NCBI GenBank assembly: GCA_030638625.1
Contig: DAOWEE010000149.1
Coordinates: 1-5,758 of the forward strand
Length of the DNA: 5,758 bases
DNA from: Methanosarcinales archaeon
GTDB taxonomy: Archaea; Halobacteriota; Methanosarcinia; Methanosarcinales; Methanocomedenaceae
Direction of reading: 5' to 3'
The notes beneath the pieces were generated by a model. It ran no database searches, was not told the DNA's origin, and worked only from the letters and a program-made list of their open reading frames with translations. Positions 4,280 to 5,758 of this stretch are shown one piece after another (positions within the stretch are counted from its first letter, which is position 1; each line of letters starts with the position of its first letter). A program made the position numbers and the translations under genes.

Positions 4280-5758
4280 TCACCCTTTATACTCGCCACC
4301 TACTACTTCCCTGATACGCTGCGCAGTCTTTTTGCCTATCGACTCGACCTCCATCAGCTCATCAATATCAGCCCTCATCACTGCTTCCACACTTTTGAAA
4401 TGGCGCAGCAGTTTGCCAGCAGCAGCAGGTCCGATATTGGAAATAGCCGAGATAATATACTCCTGCTGTTCCTTCAAAGTCATAGCTGTCTTTTTACCGT
4501 GAAGGCTTGGTGTGCGTTTTTTATCTTCCTGCTCACGCCTGGCAATGACACCAATCATTTCTGCCGTTTCTGCTTCATCCCTGGTATTGAGGATGGGAAC
4601 CCCGAAATCGGTAACAATGGAGGCCAGCACACCCCTGATAGCATTGGGATGCAACTGCCTGCCAGTATAGAGATTCTCACCCTCAATTATCAGCACAGGC
4701 CTCTCATACGTCCGGGCCAGGTCTGAAAGCTGCCTGAAGATGTTCCGCTCCTTATCAATAATAGAATCCAAAAAGTCCATATCAGTCTTGCGCTCAATGG
4801 CCACCCGGTTGCTGACAATGTAGTCGCCCACTTCAAGTGTGGAAAGAATGATATCAACCCCACCACTATCCAGGGCCCGTGCCACACCTGAGCGAATCTC
4901 GCGCTGGTCCACATATACCAGGGGCTTTTCATTATCATAATCGAATATCTGTTTCTGTCCTGTTGAGGTGACTGCGGGTTTATCATCCATCCCAGCTATG
5001 TCAATATTTCCAACTTCCCCATCCCCACCAGGCGAATCTGGCATACCAACTCTCGCAACCCCCCCAGATGTACCTCTTATACTTACCCCATCAGGAATAT
5101 GGCTGCCAGCATCAGATACGTTGTTGCTAAGCTGGCGCATCTTAGTGTTCATATTCTGTTCCTTGCGGCGACTGCTCCAGTAATATGCCTCGTCCTTGGT
5201 ACCCTTGGCCACCAGCACTATTACCTTACCGGCATGTCTGCGTCCGGTGCGCCCTTTCCGCTGGATGCTGCGAATCTCTGAGGGGACAGGTTCATAGAAC
5301 AGCACCAGGTCAGTGGCAGGAATATCGAGCCCTTCTTCTGCCACTGAAGTAGCTACAAGGGTATTGTACTCCCCGGACTTGAACTGATTCAGGATTTCAA
5401 CCTGCTGTTTCTGGGTCAGGCCCGTATCCTTGTACTTGCTGGCCTGCCCCACAAACCTTACTGGCCTGACGCCGTCCACCTCTTCCAGGCTCTGTGTCAC
5501 CAGTTCAGACATATCCCTGTAATTGGTGAATATTATTACCCTGGAATCAGGGTTCTCGTTCAATTGTGCTGATACAATCTCCTGTACAGCTTCCAGTTTT
5601 GGATGGACCGCATCAAGCTCCTTTAAGGCATACATGGCATGGCGCATGCTCACGTCATCCACCAGCCTGCGGGATGCCTTACTGCCTGACTTTGAATTAG
5701 CCTCATGCTCCAGGCGGTCAAAATATTTAGCCAGGGCCTCTGGTCCCTGGGTCTCGGC
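4280..5758 (-). CDS. hef: Hef helicase/nuclease (FANCM/XPF family), C-terminal part
   Basis: Archaeal Hef processes stalled or branched replication forks, joining a superfamily 2 helicase to an XPF-type nuclease. The window holds the last 492 residues; the 5' part, with Walker A and the DEAD box, lies beyond 5758. The fragment opens in the inserted domain (QGPEALAKYFDRLEHEA), then RecA-like domain 2 with RVIIFTNYRD (73-82), motif V ATSVAEEGLDIP (136-147) and motif VI QRKGRTGR (166-173). A Gly/Asp-rich linker (about 205-275) leads to the ERCC4 nuclease (about 280-407) with VDQRE (283-287), GD (311-312) and the intact catalytic ERKTDMD (322-328). A C-terminal double helix-hairpin-helix follows (about 433-490; NIGPAAAGKLL and ESIGKKTAQRI). 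A PCNA-binding-like QKQIFDYD sits at 268-275, just before the nuclease. Catalytic residues of both visible domains are present, so the protein looks functional. Confidence 0.95.
   Translation of the reverse strand, partial: AETQGPEALAKYFDRLEHEANSKSGSKASRRLVDDVSMRHAMYALKELDAVHPKLEAVQEIVSAQLNENPDSRVIIFTNYRDMSELVTQSLEEVDGVRPVRFVGQASKYKDTGLTQKQQVEILNQFKSGEYNTLVATSVAEEGLDIPATDLVLFYEPVPSEIRSIQRKGRTGRRHAGKVIVLVAKGTKDEAYYWSSRRKEQNMNTKMRQLSNNVSDAGSHIPDGVSIRGTSGGVARVGMPDSPGGDGEVGNIDIAGMDDKPAVTSTGQKQIFDYDNEKPLVYVDQREIRSGVARALDSGGVDIILSTLEVGDYIVSNRVAIERKTDMDFLDSIIDKERNIFRQLSDLARTYERPVLIIEGENLYTGRQLHPNAIRGVLASIVTDFGVPILNTRDEAETAEMIGVIARREQEDKKRTPSLHGKKTAMTLKEQQEYIISAISNIGPAAAGKLLRHFKSVEAVMRADIDELMEVESIGKKTAQRIREVVGGEYKG

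Noticed and set aside
4051..4299. Minus-strand open frame opposite the p27-like gene
   Set aside because: Antisense to the coding helix region; no ribosome binding site or family resemblance.
4400..5281. Several open frames overlapping hef on both strands
   Set aside because: All overlap conserved nuclease and helicase domains of Hef and show no recognisable motifs.

Overview
The window comes from a euryarchaeal chromosome, most likely a Methanosarcinales-type methanogen or a related ANME lineage. The evidence is an archaeal PolD small subunit, an Orc1/Cdc6 initiator, a Hef helicase-nuclease, a UPF0147 protein, an archaeal-type (Ser/His/Asp) signal peptidase, TATA-type promoters and GGTGA-type ribosome binding sites. 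Genus cannot be fixed from the sequence alone.

Layout from left to right: the start of the DNA polymerase II (PolD) small subunit DP1 on the minus strand (1-329, cut by the window edge); a divergent promoter gap; signal peptidase I on the plus strand (432-1010); orc1/cdc6 on the minus strand (1021-2304), converging on the peptidase gene with 10 nt between stops; a gene-free, very AT-rich stretch of about 900 bp (2305-3214); a small UPF0147 gene on the minus strand (3215-3505); a divergent promoter gap; an autoantigen-p27-like zinc-ribbon protein on the plus strand (about 3668-4246); and the C-terminal two thirds or so of Hef on the minus strand (4280-5758, cut at its 5' side).

The gene-free stretch has the architecture of a chromosomal replication origin. 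Full origin recognition boxes (ORBs) with G-rich tails lie on the minus strand at 2440-2460 and 2573-2596. A 24-bp ORB pair in inverted orientation (2612-2635 minus, 3173-3196 plus; 21 of 24 identical) brackets a core made of an about 13% GC unwinding region (2641-2840) and a tandem array of 17-bp repeats (about 2838-3090). The array has about 15 units, 11 of them in perfect register, with consensus AAYTACARYTGRAAYRT. Each unit carries a core resembling the mini-ORB bound by archaeal Cdc6, so I read it as a head-to-tail iteron array for the initiator encoded next door. This is the most interesting thing in the window.

The genes fit together as a replication and repair neighbourhood: the initiator beside its own origin, a subunit of the replicative polymerase, and a stalled-fork helicase-nuclease, with a protein-export peptidase and two small conserved archaeal proteins of unclear role. 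Several starts appear to be GTG or TTG, supported by GGTGA-type ribosome binding sites and TATA boxes. No RNA gene, CRISPR array, insertion sequence or integrase was seen.
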